From Blasia pusilla (taxonomy: Eukaryota > Marchantiophyta > Marchantiopsida > Blasiales), in contig CM114272.1 of NCBI GenBank assembly GCA_050084515.1, forward strand, positions 10,292,001 through 10,356,000: 64,000 bases of DNA, given 5' to 3'. Numbering within the stretch: the stretch's first letter is position 1; each line of letters opens with the position of its first letter. The position numbers and the translations under genes are program-made. Below the pieces are notes generated by a model. That model was given only the letters and a program-made list of their open reading frames with translations, was not told where the DNA came from and searched no databases. Positions 48,990 through 62,512 of this stretch are shown here, in pieces.

Positions 48990-51450
48990 AGTCGGGGTAT
49001 GAAATGCCCTTGTTGTTGCGAATTCTTCACTCATTCAAGAATTCGGAACCACTTAGCGGCTATGCATCATGAATTTGATAGATTTGGATGCTTGGTTCCT
49101 CCAATTATCCATGGATGCTCTCTAGTACTTCCCACATTATCACCCCCTCTTGAGTCATGGGAGTGGTTGAGGATCCACCTTGGCAGCATCATAGGTCTCT
49201 TTGAGACGCGTTTTCCATACCCAAGGTTGTTCCATAGGATCTTTCATACTACTGAGGATGGCCTCCGTCATGCTTTCCTCCTTCCCCTAGCAAGGTCCAT
49301 TCGATCCTATGGACGAGCTCTCTTGGTATCTACCACTTCTCCTTCTACGATGGTGCCTTCGTTATACTCAAGGAGAGAAGGCGGGCCATAGAGAGGCTAT
49401 GGCCCGATTGAGGTGATTTCAAGGGGATGATTGGCAGTCTTTTTAGAGCAAGTTTGTGGCATATACCAGAGGTAGCATTACACTTGGTTTCTAGCCGGAT
49501 GATCTTTTAGTAGCCAGGTTGCGGCAATGTACGACACTTGGATGAGCATGTGAGTATTTGTGAGACGCTTGCACTCCTTGCCTAATGGGTATGGCACCTC
49601 AATCCATATCACATGTTACCATTGATGCCCTCCATAGGCTACATCCTCGCCCAACATTTGACATTCAAACTTTTGCACGTGGCTTCAATCTTGACACGGC
49701 CGTATGTCTTAACCCGTCCCTCTTTGCATGGGCACTGAGATGTTATACTAGGATTGCTACCAAAGGGTTTTAGGAGGCTTTAGGTTTGAGGGTTTGTTTT
49801 GATGTACATCATGAGTGGGTGGTTCTTCAAGTAGATGTGGTGAACCCCTCCAACTTAGTGTCATGGTCAACTATCTTCACAAAGTTGAGGGACTCATGTG
49901 GCCCCATTGCGAGCCTCATTCCCTTCGTGCAGGCTTTCTAGGGGGCCCCTTTGGCCCTCTCCACCATGGTCAATTCAAGGAGGAGATCAAGGTTTTGGAG
50001 TGTGCCATTGAGACTCGTCAAGGTGACCCCTTGGATGGCGCATTGTTTTCTTTGGCTCATTACTAAGTGGTTCTCTCTATGGTGGAGACTGTTCTGATTA
50101 GTATTTTCCCCTTGTTGGCAAATGATACTCTTATTGTTGGCCTTGGAGATCTAGTTGTCCCTACATTTAAACAATTTTTGAGGAGTTGGCACGTGTCGAC
50201 CTCATGGCAAAGGTAAGAAAGTGCAAGGCTTGGTCTCCATCAAGGCTATCCAATGATCTTCATTTATTTGATGGGTTCATGCAAGGGTTCATGACACCTA
50301 TCGTAGAACTTTGCGTCTTGTGAGTCCGACTCGAGAGCCAAGAATTTGTCTCAAGTTTAATAGCAACAAATCAAATCAAGTATATGTTTCACGTTGATGA
50401 TTTCATGAGGATTGGTGATCCTCAAGTCGCCTATGGCATTCTCTCCTCTTTTTTTGCTCGACGACTTAGTTATCTCACTAGAACTGTTTGGATGTCTAGT
50501 CATCTTTCTACCCTCTATAGATCCTTTGATAGGAAGATCCTACAAGTGTTTGGGGATTTTTTAGGTCTCAACTCCTTAGAGTGCCACATGGGGGAGTTAG
50601 CTTGTAGATAAATATGTCTTTGGTGGAGTAGGTCTTCTCTCAACTAAGTAAGTGGCACCCTCAACTTTTTTTAAGAAGTTGGCCCATTAGAGCATCCCTT
50701 CTTTGCCCTATATTTATGGTTAGGGATAGACCACTCCTCCTACAATATGTATCCTATGTCGAAGATGGCCTTTTCCCACTATAGTCTTCCCTCAAACTTG
50801 TAGAGATTCCCTTCTAGTTGAGGCTAGAATTGTTCTCCCCACTTTCTCCTCCAAGGTTACCTCTAGTCAGTCTTGGCTCCAATCTTCTTTGATGGATACC
50901 CATTTTAGGGACTTTTAAGAGGCACTATGCTAGATGGGGATATTCCCATGGAGATCCGGGCCCATATTCTCTCTTGCTCCGAAAAGGGGGCACTCTTATG
51001 GGTAGGGGCTAGCCCCTCCAATCTCCACTTTCTATATTGCAACACTTACCTACACCATAACAATATGTGTTTCATCGGGCCTCCCTCAACCATCGATGGT
51101 TAGTTTGACATACTATGAGTGTCATGGGAGTTTGGATCCTCTTGGTGTGCATTTGGCACTCTATCTAGTTGGGGGTAAGAGGATTTCCACTCACAATGAT
51201 GTGTGGGATATCATGTTTTGTATTGCTCGTAAGAGTGGCTTCCGTGTGTAGAGGGAGCACTAATCCATGTGGGATTCACTTATTCATGCTGATCTTTGGA
51301 TAACAAGAGAGGTTAAGTTGGTGGCGACGGATGCTGTAGTGTTGGATCCTACGTCGGAGGCTATGCAAGCCCAAGTGGTACATGACACAATGGAGATTGA
51401 CACAAGGAGCGGCGGTGGCGACAATGAAGAAGATCCATTTCTATAGTCGA
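48990..51450 (+). pseudogene. Reverse-transcriptase relic with upstream C2H2-like finger
   Basis: Frame changes and stops are frequent. At 48999-49065 it reads KCPCCCEFFTHSRIRNHLAAMHH, a C2H2-like zinc finger. At 49830-49880 LQVDVVNPSNLVS resembles RT motif A (catalytic Asp). At 50012-50066 TRQGDPLDGALFSLAHY resembles motif B. At 50114-50141 LANDTLIVG occupies the place of motif C, with Asn where the first catalytic Asp should be. A C-terminal part follows to about 51446. It is closer to non-LTR-type RTs than to gypsy or copia. No endonuclease is recognised. Confidence 0.6.
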
Positions 51451-51479
51451 ATTCATGATGGATATAGATTCTTCTTCAT

Positions 51480-52172
51480 AGCCAAAGAGATATATGGGCT
51501 ATGGGGTAGAGGTTTGACTTGTTCCTAATAGATTGCGCTTATTATTTCCAATCAAAAAATCGGTTTCCTTAGCTACTTAAATTCTTTATTGTAGGCAACT
51601 GGTCTCCATAACTTTACAACGTGCCCAAGCTAATGGGCTTTTGCAACAGACTTAAGATGTGAGAGACACAAGCACTAAGGGTCCACTTAGTGGTATGTGA
51701 GAAAACAGAATGTGACGAATCACTGAAATAGGTTACAAATATTGAAGATACAAAGCGGCCTAGTCCGTTTGCGCGGTCACGGAAAAGCTTCAATGGAATC
51801 TGATCATGGAGATAACTTGACATACGAGAACGCGCTACTACTACGGCTCACGACTATTTACTACTCGGGAAAGTAGGGTTTATTTTAACCTATTTTTCTT
51901 CGTTTCTATTGATAGGAATGAAGAAAAATGCCCGCGTCGTCTTGGCATACTAGGAGCTGCGCCCTTGGATCCCCGCGACGCATCAGGATGCCCCACACCA
52001 AATGAAATAGAGGGTTAGATAATCCTAGTAACGCTACTCCATAAACCACCTACGTCATATTATTATGACTCTTCCGAGGTCTAAGTCAAAACCATTAATC
52101 TAGGCTTCCCCTCATATAAGGGGGTCGATCAGATTAATGGTGCTGAGAGAAGTGGATGTTGAGAATCTAACA
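51480..52172 (-). repeat. 3' LTR of the copia relic (far end not resolved)
   Basis: On the minus strand a run of nine G (complement of 52173-52181) is directly followed by TGTTAGATTCTCAACATCC at 52172. A polypurine tract next to a TG is the normal junction of internal region and 3' LTR. The other end of the LTR was not found; 51480 is a lower guess. Confidence 0.5.
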
Positions 52173-52389
52173 CCCCCCCCCTCAATATCCACTCTTATGT
52201 AGACTACTATCTTGGATCGATGCCAAAACCCTTCAGATTTCATTGAAGTGGATCACCGCTCAAGGCTTTGGTAAAGATGTCCGCACGGTTATCCTCTATT
52301 GGACAATAGATTAACTTCAAAACCTCTCTCTCGATCAACTCACGAACAAATTGATATTGAATCTGTATGTGCTTTGTATGAGTATGAAA

Positions 52390-55020
52390 CACATAATTAT
52401 GTTATGGCAATGCAACTCTGATTGTCACACCACATTAAATTAGCACTTTCTGGTGCTTCTCCTATGTCCTCAAATATCCATCTGAACCATACTGCTTCAC
52501 AAGAAGTATAACAAGCCGCCTTGTACTCTGCTTTGGTAGAAGAAAGAGCCGTTGTAGGTTTCTTCTTGCTGATCCATGATACCACACCCAATCCTACCAA
52601 GCGACAATAATCCGAAATAGATGTCCGAGAATATGAGTCACAAAAGGTTGTCATTTTTGTCCTTGCTCCGTAGGTGATGTCGTACTTGATAGTGCCTTTG
52701 ATGTCCTTCAACATACGCATCCCTGCCTTCCAATGATTCTCAAAAGGCTTAGTTGAGAACCTACTCAACACTCCTACAACAAAGTTAATGTCTGGTCTTA
52801 TGTTGCACAAAAATATCAAACTGTCCATGAGCTTTATGAACAACTTTTTATCTACTAATGGTGAAACATCCTCCATTGAGAGTTTCAACTCTACCTCCAT
52901 TGGCGAGACCACTACCTTATACTCAGTCATCCTCAATGCCTTCAAGATTTCTCAAGCATAATTTTGATGAGAGAGGAAAATAGAATCTGACTATTGCCAA
53001 ATCTCCGGGCCTATAAAGTAGTGCAAAAGACCTAAATCTGACATTTCAAACTCATATTTCAACACTTCCTTCATTTCCTCTATTTTCTTACTGTGGTCTC
53101 ATGTGATGATAAAATCATCCACATAAAAGACTATCAACATATAAATCCCATCTTCGCAAAATACATACAAATTTGCTTCGAACGGACTCTTGATGAGACC
53201 CCTCTCTTGAAAGAATATATCTATTCGTTGATGCCATACCTTTGGGGCTTGCTTCAACCCATATAATGCTCAATGAAGCAAACACACTTTCTCTTTTGAT
53301 CCGGATGTCTTAAACCCTGGTGGTTGGGTTACATACATCTCCTCCTTGAGACTCCCGTTCAAAAATGCAAACTTCACATCATATTGGTATACATGCCAAC
53401 ATCTTGTTCCCACCACCGCTAGAACAATTCTAATGGTTTTCATCCTTGCAAAAAGAGCAAAAGTCTCATAGTAATCAAAACCTTTGATATGTGAACATCC
53501 TTGTGCAATCAACCTCGCTTTGAGTTTATCCAATGTACCGTCCGACTTGTACTTGGTCTTGTATAACCATTTGGTGCGTATTATCTTCTTGTCCTTTGGC
53601 TTCTCAAACAAAGTCCAAGTTTGATTTCTTTGAATAGTGTCCATCTCCATCTGCATGGCCTCTCTTCATTGAGGATGAGCAAGGGCCTCATCCAAGCATG
53701 ATGGCTCTTCCACCTTCAAGATCTTTGTCATCAAGGTCATGTTGACGAGATGTGCGGAAGCTCTATTATGCTCCTCTAGTCTCTTGGATCTCCTTGGATG
53801 TGTAGTAACTTCATCAGTTGTTAGAGGATCCTTACCATCCAAGAGATGCTTTATCCACTTAGGATATGAAGACTATAGTGGAAGAGCAAGTTGCTCTTTG
53901 TAATCATCGCAAAATTCTTCTTGTTGATGATTCAGTGTAAACATTTATGATGTGATGTGGTGGGTTATCTCTTTGTTTTTGAGGATAATTTGGACGGACC
54001 ACTGATATTTTCCATTTGACAAGGTTGTTCTTGGAAGACTACATCACCACTCATAAGCATTTTCTTTGCCTGAGGATACCATAAGCGATAAGCTTTAGAC
54101 TCATTATTGTATCCCATAAAGATGCACTTCTTGCTCTTCGACTCCACATTGGTTCTAGATGCATTAGAAATATATACAAAACACTCGCTACCAAAAGTCT
54201 TGAAGTGTTGGACTGATGGTACCTTACATGAGTATGGTTGATGAGGAGTCATGCCTTGCACTGACTTGGTAGCACTTATATTTACAATGTAAACGGCAAC
54301 ACTAACAACTTCAACCCAAAGTCCATTGGTCAAACCTTTTGCTTTGATCATACATCTTGCTATCTTCATCATTGTACGATTTTGACGCTCAACGACTCCA
54401 TTTTGTTGTGCCGTGGTTAATTGTTGCTTGACTCCATGCTCCCCCAAATAGTTTTTTAATTTTGTTCACAAGAATTATCCTCCTCAATCGGTGCAAAACT
54501 TCTGTACCTTCTTTCTTGTCTCATTCTCAACCAGCTTGTGCTATACTTTAAATTTTCCAAAAGTACTTGCCTTATCACGAAGGAAATACATCCACTTCTT
54601 CCTACTATAATCATCAAGAACTAAGAAGAAGTAGGAAGAGCCACCAAATGCCACACCAAATGCCACAATTTGCATTTTATTACATAGGTCAGTATTTATC
54701 AGCTCTAGAGGATCCTTTGCTCTATTGTTGGACTCTTGTGGAAATGGTGTTGGTGTTGTTTGCCCATCATACAAGCTTCACATATATCCTTCACTCCATA
54801 AATTATTGGTAAATCAACTACCATGCTAGATTTCTGCATCTAACTTAGTAAGGGAAAGCTTAGGTGACCAAATCTTTCATGCCATAGCTTACTACTGCCA
54901 AGATCTATACCTACACTTATCGTGAAAGCATACAACTTGTAGATATTTCCCCGCGATATACCTTCACCCACTACTTTCCCATTAGCATCCTCCATGACTG
55001 CTCCAGATTTCTTGAAACAA
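52390..55020 (-). pseudogene. Ty1/copia integrase-RT-RNase H relic
   Basis: Read from 55020 downward. GAG-pre-integrase: LWHERFGHLSFPLL and CEACMMGKQHQ, a zinc-binding segment. Integrase: NTDLCNKMQ, VLDDYSRKKWMYFL, then NGVVERQNRTMMKIARCM (core Glu) and FKTFGSECFVYIS. Reverse transcriptase: NQTWTLFEKPKDKKII and KARLIAQGCSHIKGFDYYETF, YQYDVKFAFLNGSLKEEMYV (first Asp), and the catalytic YVDD at 53114-53125. RNase H: SSTKAEYKAACYTSCEAVWF and LMWCDNQSCIAI to 52397. Order IN before RT is diagnostic of copia. Stops and shifts (for example directly after the YVDD segment) make it inactive. No Gag found at the 5' side. Confidence 0.85.
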
Positions 55021-55439
55021 ATTACTATATTAACTTGCTTTAATCTTTAGTGTTATTATTTTTCTCTATTTACTTTGCCTTATTAACTAGTTGCAATGCT
55101 TGTCTGTAGTTTATTGAATACACAACAACTTCTATTTTGGGATTCACATTCATCATTTTTACTATTTTCTCTTCATAGATCCCAACTTCCTTTCAATCTT
55201 CTTTAGTATCCAATGGTACCATCATAGAGGAAATATTTACCTCTACCACTGAGAATCCATACCATCCAAATATTTCAAGGAGAAAGTCGCACACCATCTC
55301 TTACAAAAATCCTGCCAAACATTTATTATCATCAATAAGAGTACTTGATAAAATTTGCCTTAAAAATGTAAGCAATATGCAATCATGAGAAATTTCACCA
55401 ATGACAAACTATCATGTAAACCTCTAGCATATCATTAGC

Positions 55440-58400
55440 CATTTATTGAGCAAATGATGTCAAGGTGGATATTCCAATGCCGTGATTTTCTATCAACGAT
55501 GCAATGTTGCAATTATTGCGGGTGTGTCATCTATTGCAACGCCTCGTGTTAGAATGTGTACTAGCTATCAATTTTGACCAATACCCCCCATATGCTTTAT
55601 GCAATGGTTTTCTTGTTCCACATATTATAACAAGGCCTGATGAGTTTTTCATATGTGATTTGTGCTTAACCCTACAAGCACGACTGACCTTCAATGCTTA
55701 TATGACACTATCTTACAATAGGCAGATATTGACTACTAATCCCCTCCACCTCCAACAACTTTCTATTGTAGATTCAAGAATAGGAATCCAAAGAAAATTT
55801 CATGAATTCCACAAAGGGTTTTTTCATGCTATGTCCTTGCTAGATTCCCCTATTGGATACGATCATAATTGCATGAATAGCCAAAAAACTCAACATAGTA
55901 TTACTAACCTCATCCAAATCATGCGTGCAAATTTCATGATTAATCCACTTTAAAAAGAATGTAAAATCTTGCTTGAACTTCTTGATCCATCGTGTGGATT
56001 AGTAGTACTACATGCTACAGTTGTACACACTATAATTTAGTCCTCCGAAGAGAAAGGCCAACTTACTCATAGCATGACATACAATCCTTTTTGTGTAGAA
56101 TTAAACATACTCCGAGATGTTTTTGACACATTACCTACACGTAGGGCCAAATCTTCAAATATATTTGATGAAGGTTCTATTTCTATCCGTATTGGTGCCA
56201 ATTATAGGTTCCTCATTAATTTTTTAGGCAATTCTTTCGAATTTGATAAACATCTCACTATAGAAACTCTGATTTTCCCTTTCCTATTTCCTTTCTTGCA
56301 CAGATACTATACTTGCCTACTCTCATTTGTTGAATATATGAAATCTAGAGCTACAAAATTATTCAATCCAATCACCCTCTGATGCATAATAATTTAATAA
56401 GTTTTATTAAATTATTCTACAACAGCTCCGCGTTTCGATAACGCTTTGCTCGACCTCTCCTACATCCATTTTTAAGCATATATTTGGATAAGTTACGGAA
56501 GGAACAACCAGATCCTGCTAAGGAAGATGTGTACTACCAATTATCCAAACACTCTTTAAGTCCTAAGGTACCTGGTAGTCCAACATAACATAAATGCTAT
56601 CTTAGAGACCTGAAGCTTAAGGCCGTGATGCATAAGTTAGACACGCCTTTTTCTTTCTAACACTGATGTCTAACGAAGTGTCAGATACAAGATGGACTCA
56701 AATCTATGATATTGAGAAGTTGGTAATTAAGTATAATCCTACTTTTACTTGGAGGGATGCACTGGCTAAGTACGCTCAACTTTTTCACGCACATCTTCAC
56801 ACATTCTTAGCCCAATTCATATTTTATGATCCACATAACCTTGGTAACGTACTTGACTATATTATTAGATACAAATTACAAGGTAGAGTTAACCAAAATA
56901 TTACATTATCATGTAATATTTTGGTTTCATCATAATGATATTGATCACATTACATATGAAATATGCGCTTACATTCAAGTATGTCCTTGCCCATTCAACT
57001 CTCATCAATTTCCTCTTACTAGTGCTAGTACTTCTTTTCTACAAACCTATGTTATACAAAAGAAAACTACACAAATGTAAGGATGGAGTTTGGGTAATAT
57101 GTAAGAAGAAGGACCAACGTCCTAACTATTGAATGGGATTTTGAGTTGAGATAAAAACATCACCAACTCCTTTCATTGAACCCAAAACTATGTCTTGGAC
57201 TTAGTACAGGCCAACCACTCAACACAAGAATGTTATTCCATTCCATCTTGTGATTTTGCTACTTTGGGGTATACATATGAATATCTAGTGTGTCACAAAT
57301 ACTAAGTGGTCTTTCTACTTACTAAAATATGCCCTCAAATCTAAACCTACCGCTTCCCTTGATATTGAACTAAATCTACTCGTTACCTTGGCCTTGAGGG
57401 ATTGGATAAGATAAGGCTTAAACCTGTATATAGTGTAGTACTCAATAGATTTGTATCAACGATAAAAGATGATTTAACTACAATGCAAAATTCCTATTAT
57501 TTTTTATTCCCAAAGTGTCAAACATATCGAATCTAACCCTCCATCTCCATCTATAAGAATATTACATTGCCATATATAAACAATGTAACACTATATTGCA
57601 ATAGGCGTGAATCTCTTGAAGAGAAAATTTTTAATGTATACAGAAGGAGTCATGAAAATTTTGGGAACTCAAACCAAAGCAATCCTACATCAAGGTGTAG
57701 GTTTAGATTCTTTACAAAATTTTGTATGCAGGCCATCTAAAATTGTTAAAGTCAATGGAATGAGTCCTTCTTTACCATCCTATTGTAGACTTGTCCATTC
57801 ATGTTAGAAAGTTCCTTGCTATCTTCTGCTTCTACCAAGTGGCATGGACTTACTTACACGAATTCCTTCATCGTGGTATTATTACTACTCTTAAAGATAT
57901 TCAGACTCTAATAACTAAACATACTATCCATAACCTTTGGAGTCAAGTGCATACAGTTGAAATAGTAGCTAAAGCCACTTAAATTCTTAATCCTTATTTT
58001 GTTTTTGCTATACAAGATCTACTTTCCGACTTAAAGCAAGCACTTCATTCCACACTATCAGATCCACATATATAAATTCAACAACTTGAGGTCTATATAC
58101 TAAATCGAGAGCAATTTTAGCTATACATACGCCTCATACGAATGAAAATTGGCTTAGTTCTTCTTAAATAAGCCCCTGGGAGTGGTAAGAGTTTCTTCAT
58201 TACTATTATGCACAAGTATTGGAAATCTATTGGCATGTCCACTTCACTTACTGCAACTATAGGAATTGTTGCAATTTGCCTCCATACTACTACTCCAACT
58301 GTCCATTCTGCATTTTCTATTCCAGTTCGTGGAGATATTTCTCACCTTCAAGTTACATCTGATAGCTATGTTACTCTCCAAAATGCAAGTGTTATTATCA

Positions 58401-59330
58401 TAGATGAATGTTCAATGTTAACGCCATGCCTTCTCCAAATAATAGCAATAAGACTAAATGAATGTAGTCCCTGATATGGCACTAAACCGTTCAACTCCAA
58501 ACTTGTACTTCTCATTGGGGACATATATAAGCTACCACTTATATGTACCCATAAGTTCCATATAATTTTCCATATATGTGATTTGTCTTCTTCTATATTC
58601 TTACAAGATTCCATCATATATGAATTGACTACCCTAGGCTTATGAGGCACTCACATCATCTACCCTATCTTTTGTTTCTTATCTCAATTTGGACAAGCTT
58701 GCCCTCGAATGATCAGATTCATAAATGCCTTAAGGACTGTTTTCCATAGAGGACATTGCAATAGATTTTATTACAAATGCCACAACCTTCATATGTTCAC
58801 ACTAGACTTATGCTGAGTGTTCAATAATATCATTCTCAGAAGACTATTTGGCATCGCTTCTATAATCAATGTCCAAATCTTATTGGATGCACTTGCATCT
58901 CCTAATTTCTTGGAATGGTTAGAAGACCAAGATTTCCATCAATTTCCTTTTCTTGCAATAGGTTGCGAAGTGATACTTATCTCTTATATAAACTTAAAGG
59001 TGCATGTTGCAAATGGAGCATATGCTACTACTATGCAAGACATACCGTATGTTGATGATAATGTATCTTCTATATATGTGGAAATATGTTCTCTAGGAAA
59101 AGTTATAAATATCACTAGATCAAAGTATGCTATACTTTGCTAGGTATCCAACCAAAAATACTATAAAAGGACTTTTCCCTTGTCTCTTGGATATGCAATC
59201 ACTGCTCATAAGAATCAAGGCCCAACAATACATGGCATGTGTCTATCGATTTTCAGATCTTCTTTTGTACATGATATGGTGTATGTTATGTTTTCACGTA
59301 TACGTATTAGAATCCAACTTAAGATTCTAG
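55440..59330 (+). pseudogene. Helitron Rep/helicase relic
   Basis: Decayed rolling-circle transposon. At 55590-55680, YALCNGFLVPH and FICDLCL resemble the cysteine-rich N-terminal region. The Rep part contains HYHVIFW at 56904-56924 (the HUH metal-binding motif) and HMNI, a stop, then KYALK near 57277-57345. The helicase is of Pif1 type: Walker A PGSGKSFF at 58175-58198, HSAFSIP, Walker B IIIDECSM (Asp-Glu at 58403-58408), LAIGCEVILISYINLKVHVANGA near 58955-59025, and motif VI GYAITAHKNQG near 59188-59220. Many stops and shifts separate the motifs. The Helitron ends (TC...CTRR with hairpin) were not found. Confidence 0.8.
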
Positions 59331-59339
59331 GTACTTAGA

Positions 59340-62300
59340 AATCAGCTGATTTTATTACATATGGCCAACAAGTCTAATGCTACCATTGATCCTTTCAATA
59401 TAATAATCTTTATATTGCAAAATTGCTTCAAACCATAACACCAAAAGATCCAAGGGTAAGAAAACCGTTGTACGTAAAACCAAACCATAATATGTCCTAT
59501 ATATATAGTAAATTCAGCAAGATTGTTCAACTAGCTTGCCCATTTTAGGAGCATGGGACCACACTCTCTGCAACTCAACATAACACGAGCAATTCATTCC
59601 ATCTCCATCACATGTAATGATTCTTATTCCACACTCTCAATTATTTTCACCTCCTTGCTATTTCTAAATATCATCTACCAGGTCCCTGCAAGCTACATGG
59701 ATTTTACCTATATGATTCTTAACGACATCGACAATATCCGAGAATTATAAAAACTACATTAAGTGCAGCCAACTAGAAACCAAATGAGATTTTGTAATAA
59801 TCTCGGTCTTGTTCCAACTTTTTGGGAGATTGGGGTCACTAATAGGCAAATCTGGAAAATCATAGCCGAGGGCTAACATTGGAATGACAAGTTCAGGCTC
59901 CTTAACAAGGATGCTTCAACCTTAGGTATATCTTTTTCCAATTACTTATATTTCTCTGTTTTTTGCAATGTATACTTCTTCAGCATGTGCTATTCCTAAT
60001 TTACCCCTATATTTATTCAAAGCTCTATCATTTCCTTGCAAGACTTAAGAAAGAGGCTCTTACATTCAAAAAGATTTCCTACAAAGAGACCACTTTAACG
60101 TGTACACAAGCAAACAAACCTTTTTCTCTAGCATCAAGAGGAATTAAGCTCAAACAATTATGACCACTTAGACATGAATTATGTTTACTATTGAAAATGC
60201 TAATTGACCTCACTTTGGCAAAGGGATCCCATCTACTCACCTACATGAAGTTGGCAAAGAAAAATAGTGACTCCCATAGTTTCCAAAAACGTTGTTAGAG
60301 ATGGACAAGCCCCATACCATTCCAATCCTACCAAATTTTTATATGCCTTCATCAGAGGAAAACATTTCATACAAAAACACCAACATTCTTAACTTATCAA
60401 GAGAGCGTAAATGTGCATAAAATTTCCAGATACTATCCTTTACCTTTTATCCTTACTTTTATTTTATTCTAGACCAATTTTACTCTCTTAACTTATCTCT
60501 TGCGTACTATATCATATGAAGGTTCATACAAAAGTACACATTGCTACAAAATATTAGTTAAAAAACTTTTTTAAAATGCTACGTACTATGATTATAGATA
60601 ACTCTATTTTGTCACAATCTGACTATAAATTTTGAATCACTTCACATTTTTCTCTCTATATATTTGTATTTTTACCAATTCATGCTTCATAATGAATTGC
60701 ACTGCAAGTCATTTCCATTTCATAGCCTCTTACTTCCATAATTTCTCACATGTATTCATGGATGTGTCATTCATCACACTATATTTGTTGTTATTACAAA
60801 TGCATCATTCTATATAAACCGAACCACGTTCCATTATACTTAATTTATATCAATATTTCTATTCGATCCCCTCTCTCCATGCATGACTATGTGTATTAGT
60901 GCATTCTTATGTAGGCTGATTTCTTTTTATGTCTACTACAGATTAGATCCAAGATACCATCTAGAAGACCACACTATAGTACAACTTCTACCGGATGCAC
61001 TCCAACCTTGCATGATTAGATTCCACTCCATGTGCATGAAGAAGCCACAACAAGACTTTATGAGGTTGAGTCTTAAGTTGGAAAACTAGAGATATAGTTA
61101 GGAGTGGAGGAAGACCTTGCTTCCTCCCTCTATGAAGAAATGGATAACCAGAAGGAGCAGATTCATTGCTATTCTTCCAAGTTGAAAGATGTGAGTGAAT
61201 ATTTCAAGTATTTCCTCAAAGATATTGAACCTAAGATTGTTCGCAACTCGATGCTTCAATTTCAAGCCAATATCTTTGAGTCTCTCTTTTATCTTTGATA
61301 AACATTCATCATATTCCAACTACTAGGTGTTGCTAGATTTTTACCACCAACGGTACTCCACTATGCTTACTTTGACTCACGCTTCTGCATTGTCATTTCT
61401 TCTCCACATACCACTACTATATACTTCTTCTTCTTTTTGCGGTTTAAAATTCAATCTCCAAATATATTTCTTGCTTTTCCACTTTTCTTAAGATATTGAG
61501 AATAGTGGAAAAGAAAATGACAATACGAATGTTATAAAAAGTAGGTGGAACTGAAAATATTGAGAGCTAAAAGTCTCCATTGTCATTTACAATATTGTAC
61601 TTGTAATCACTTTCATTTCTTGCACTATACTAAGCTCCATTATATCCTTTCATGCATGCCATACCCTCTCCATATTGTATTATTTCTTCATTTTTGTATA
61701 TAATTTTGTACATGCCAACCACAATCTATATCAATGTATGCAATTCATGCAAGGCTTGAACAATTATACAACCCTTCAGCCTTTGTGCCTTTCTTGTCTT
61801 ACTACTCTTTGTGTATTCATGTAATTCTTTATGTATCTTAGCATATCAACCAAGATATATGCAACACAATCTCTTTCTATTATGTAGTCTATAGTCAGTA
61901 AGATTTGTCTTTTGGCTCTTCACTTTCCAGGTTGTGTATGCATAAACCTTACTAGAACACATGAAATTCTCTGCTCATTTTATAAAGAATTCCAACCTCA
62001 ATTTTTCATAAGGTGTGGCTGAAAATATGCATCAATTTGGAAAAATAATAACTAACAAACTTTGTGAAAGATCTTTGGGTGTATTAAGCAACTTCATTTC
62101 CATTTTCTCTGCTGGTTTTCTTCACCAATTTCACATGTCTATGTTACAGTAAGTATGAACTTAGAGTTCATTTATAGTAATTTACAGATTTCCAGAAGCT
62201 TTACCGAAACTATAGGTTTGCAACTCTCAACATTTTTAGTTTCCCCCGCTTTTTATAAAAATCACATTCCGCATCCTCAATAGTCATGGATCGTTCTACA

Positions 62301-62505
62301 CCATACAAATCTATGTATGCTCTCAAATTTTGTAATAATTGCGACAAAGGTATGAATAACTACATTACTCTTACTGTGCTTTCCCTAAAAGATTCTAGAA
62401 ACTCTACTTCTCTAGTAGCATTGTTTTCTCAAGCCAAATCGCTCTCTCCAATCATTTCTTCTTCGTGTCCCATGTCTTCTTGCAACTGACAGTTGCAATG
62501 ATGAA
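59340..62505. other. AT-rich DNA next to the Helitron, no clear gene
   Basis: AT-rich with no domain seen. A short frame at 61104-61298 (VEEDLASSLYEEMDNQKEQI...) looks like a coiled coil, but it is only 64 codons and isolated. It may be part of the Helitron's cargo or another element. Confidence 0.35.
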
Positions 62506-62512
62506 GGAGAAT

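Noticed and set aside
61104-61298. Coiled-coil-like 64-codon frame as a gene
   Set aside because: Too short, isolated and without recognisable relatives or splice partners.
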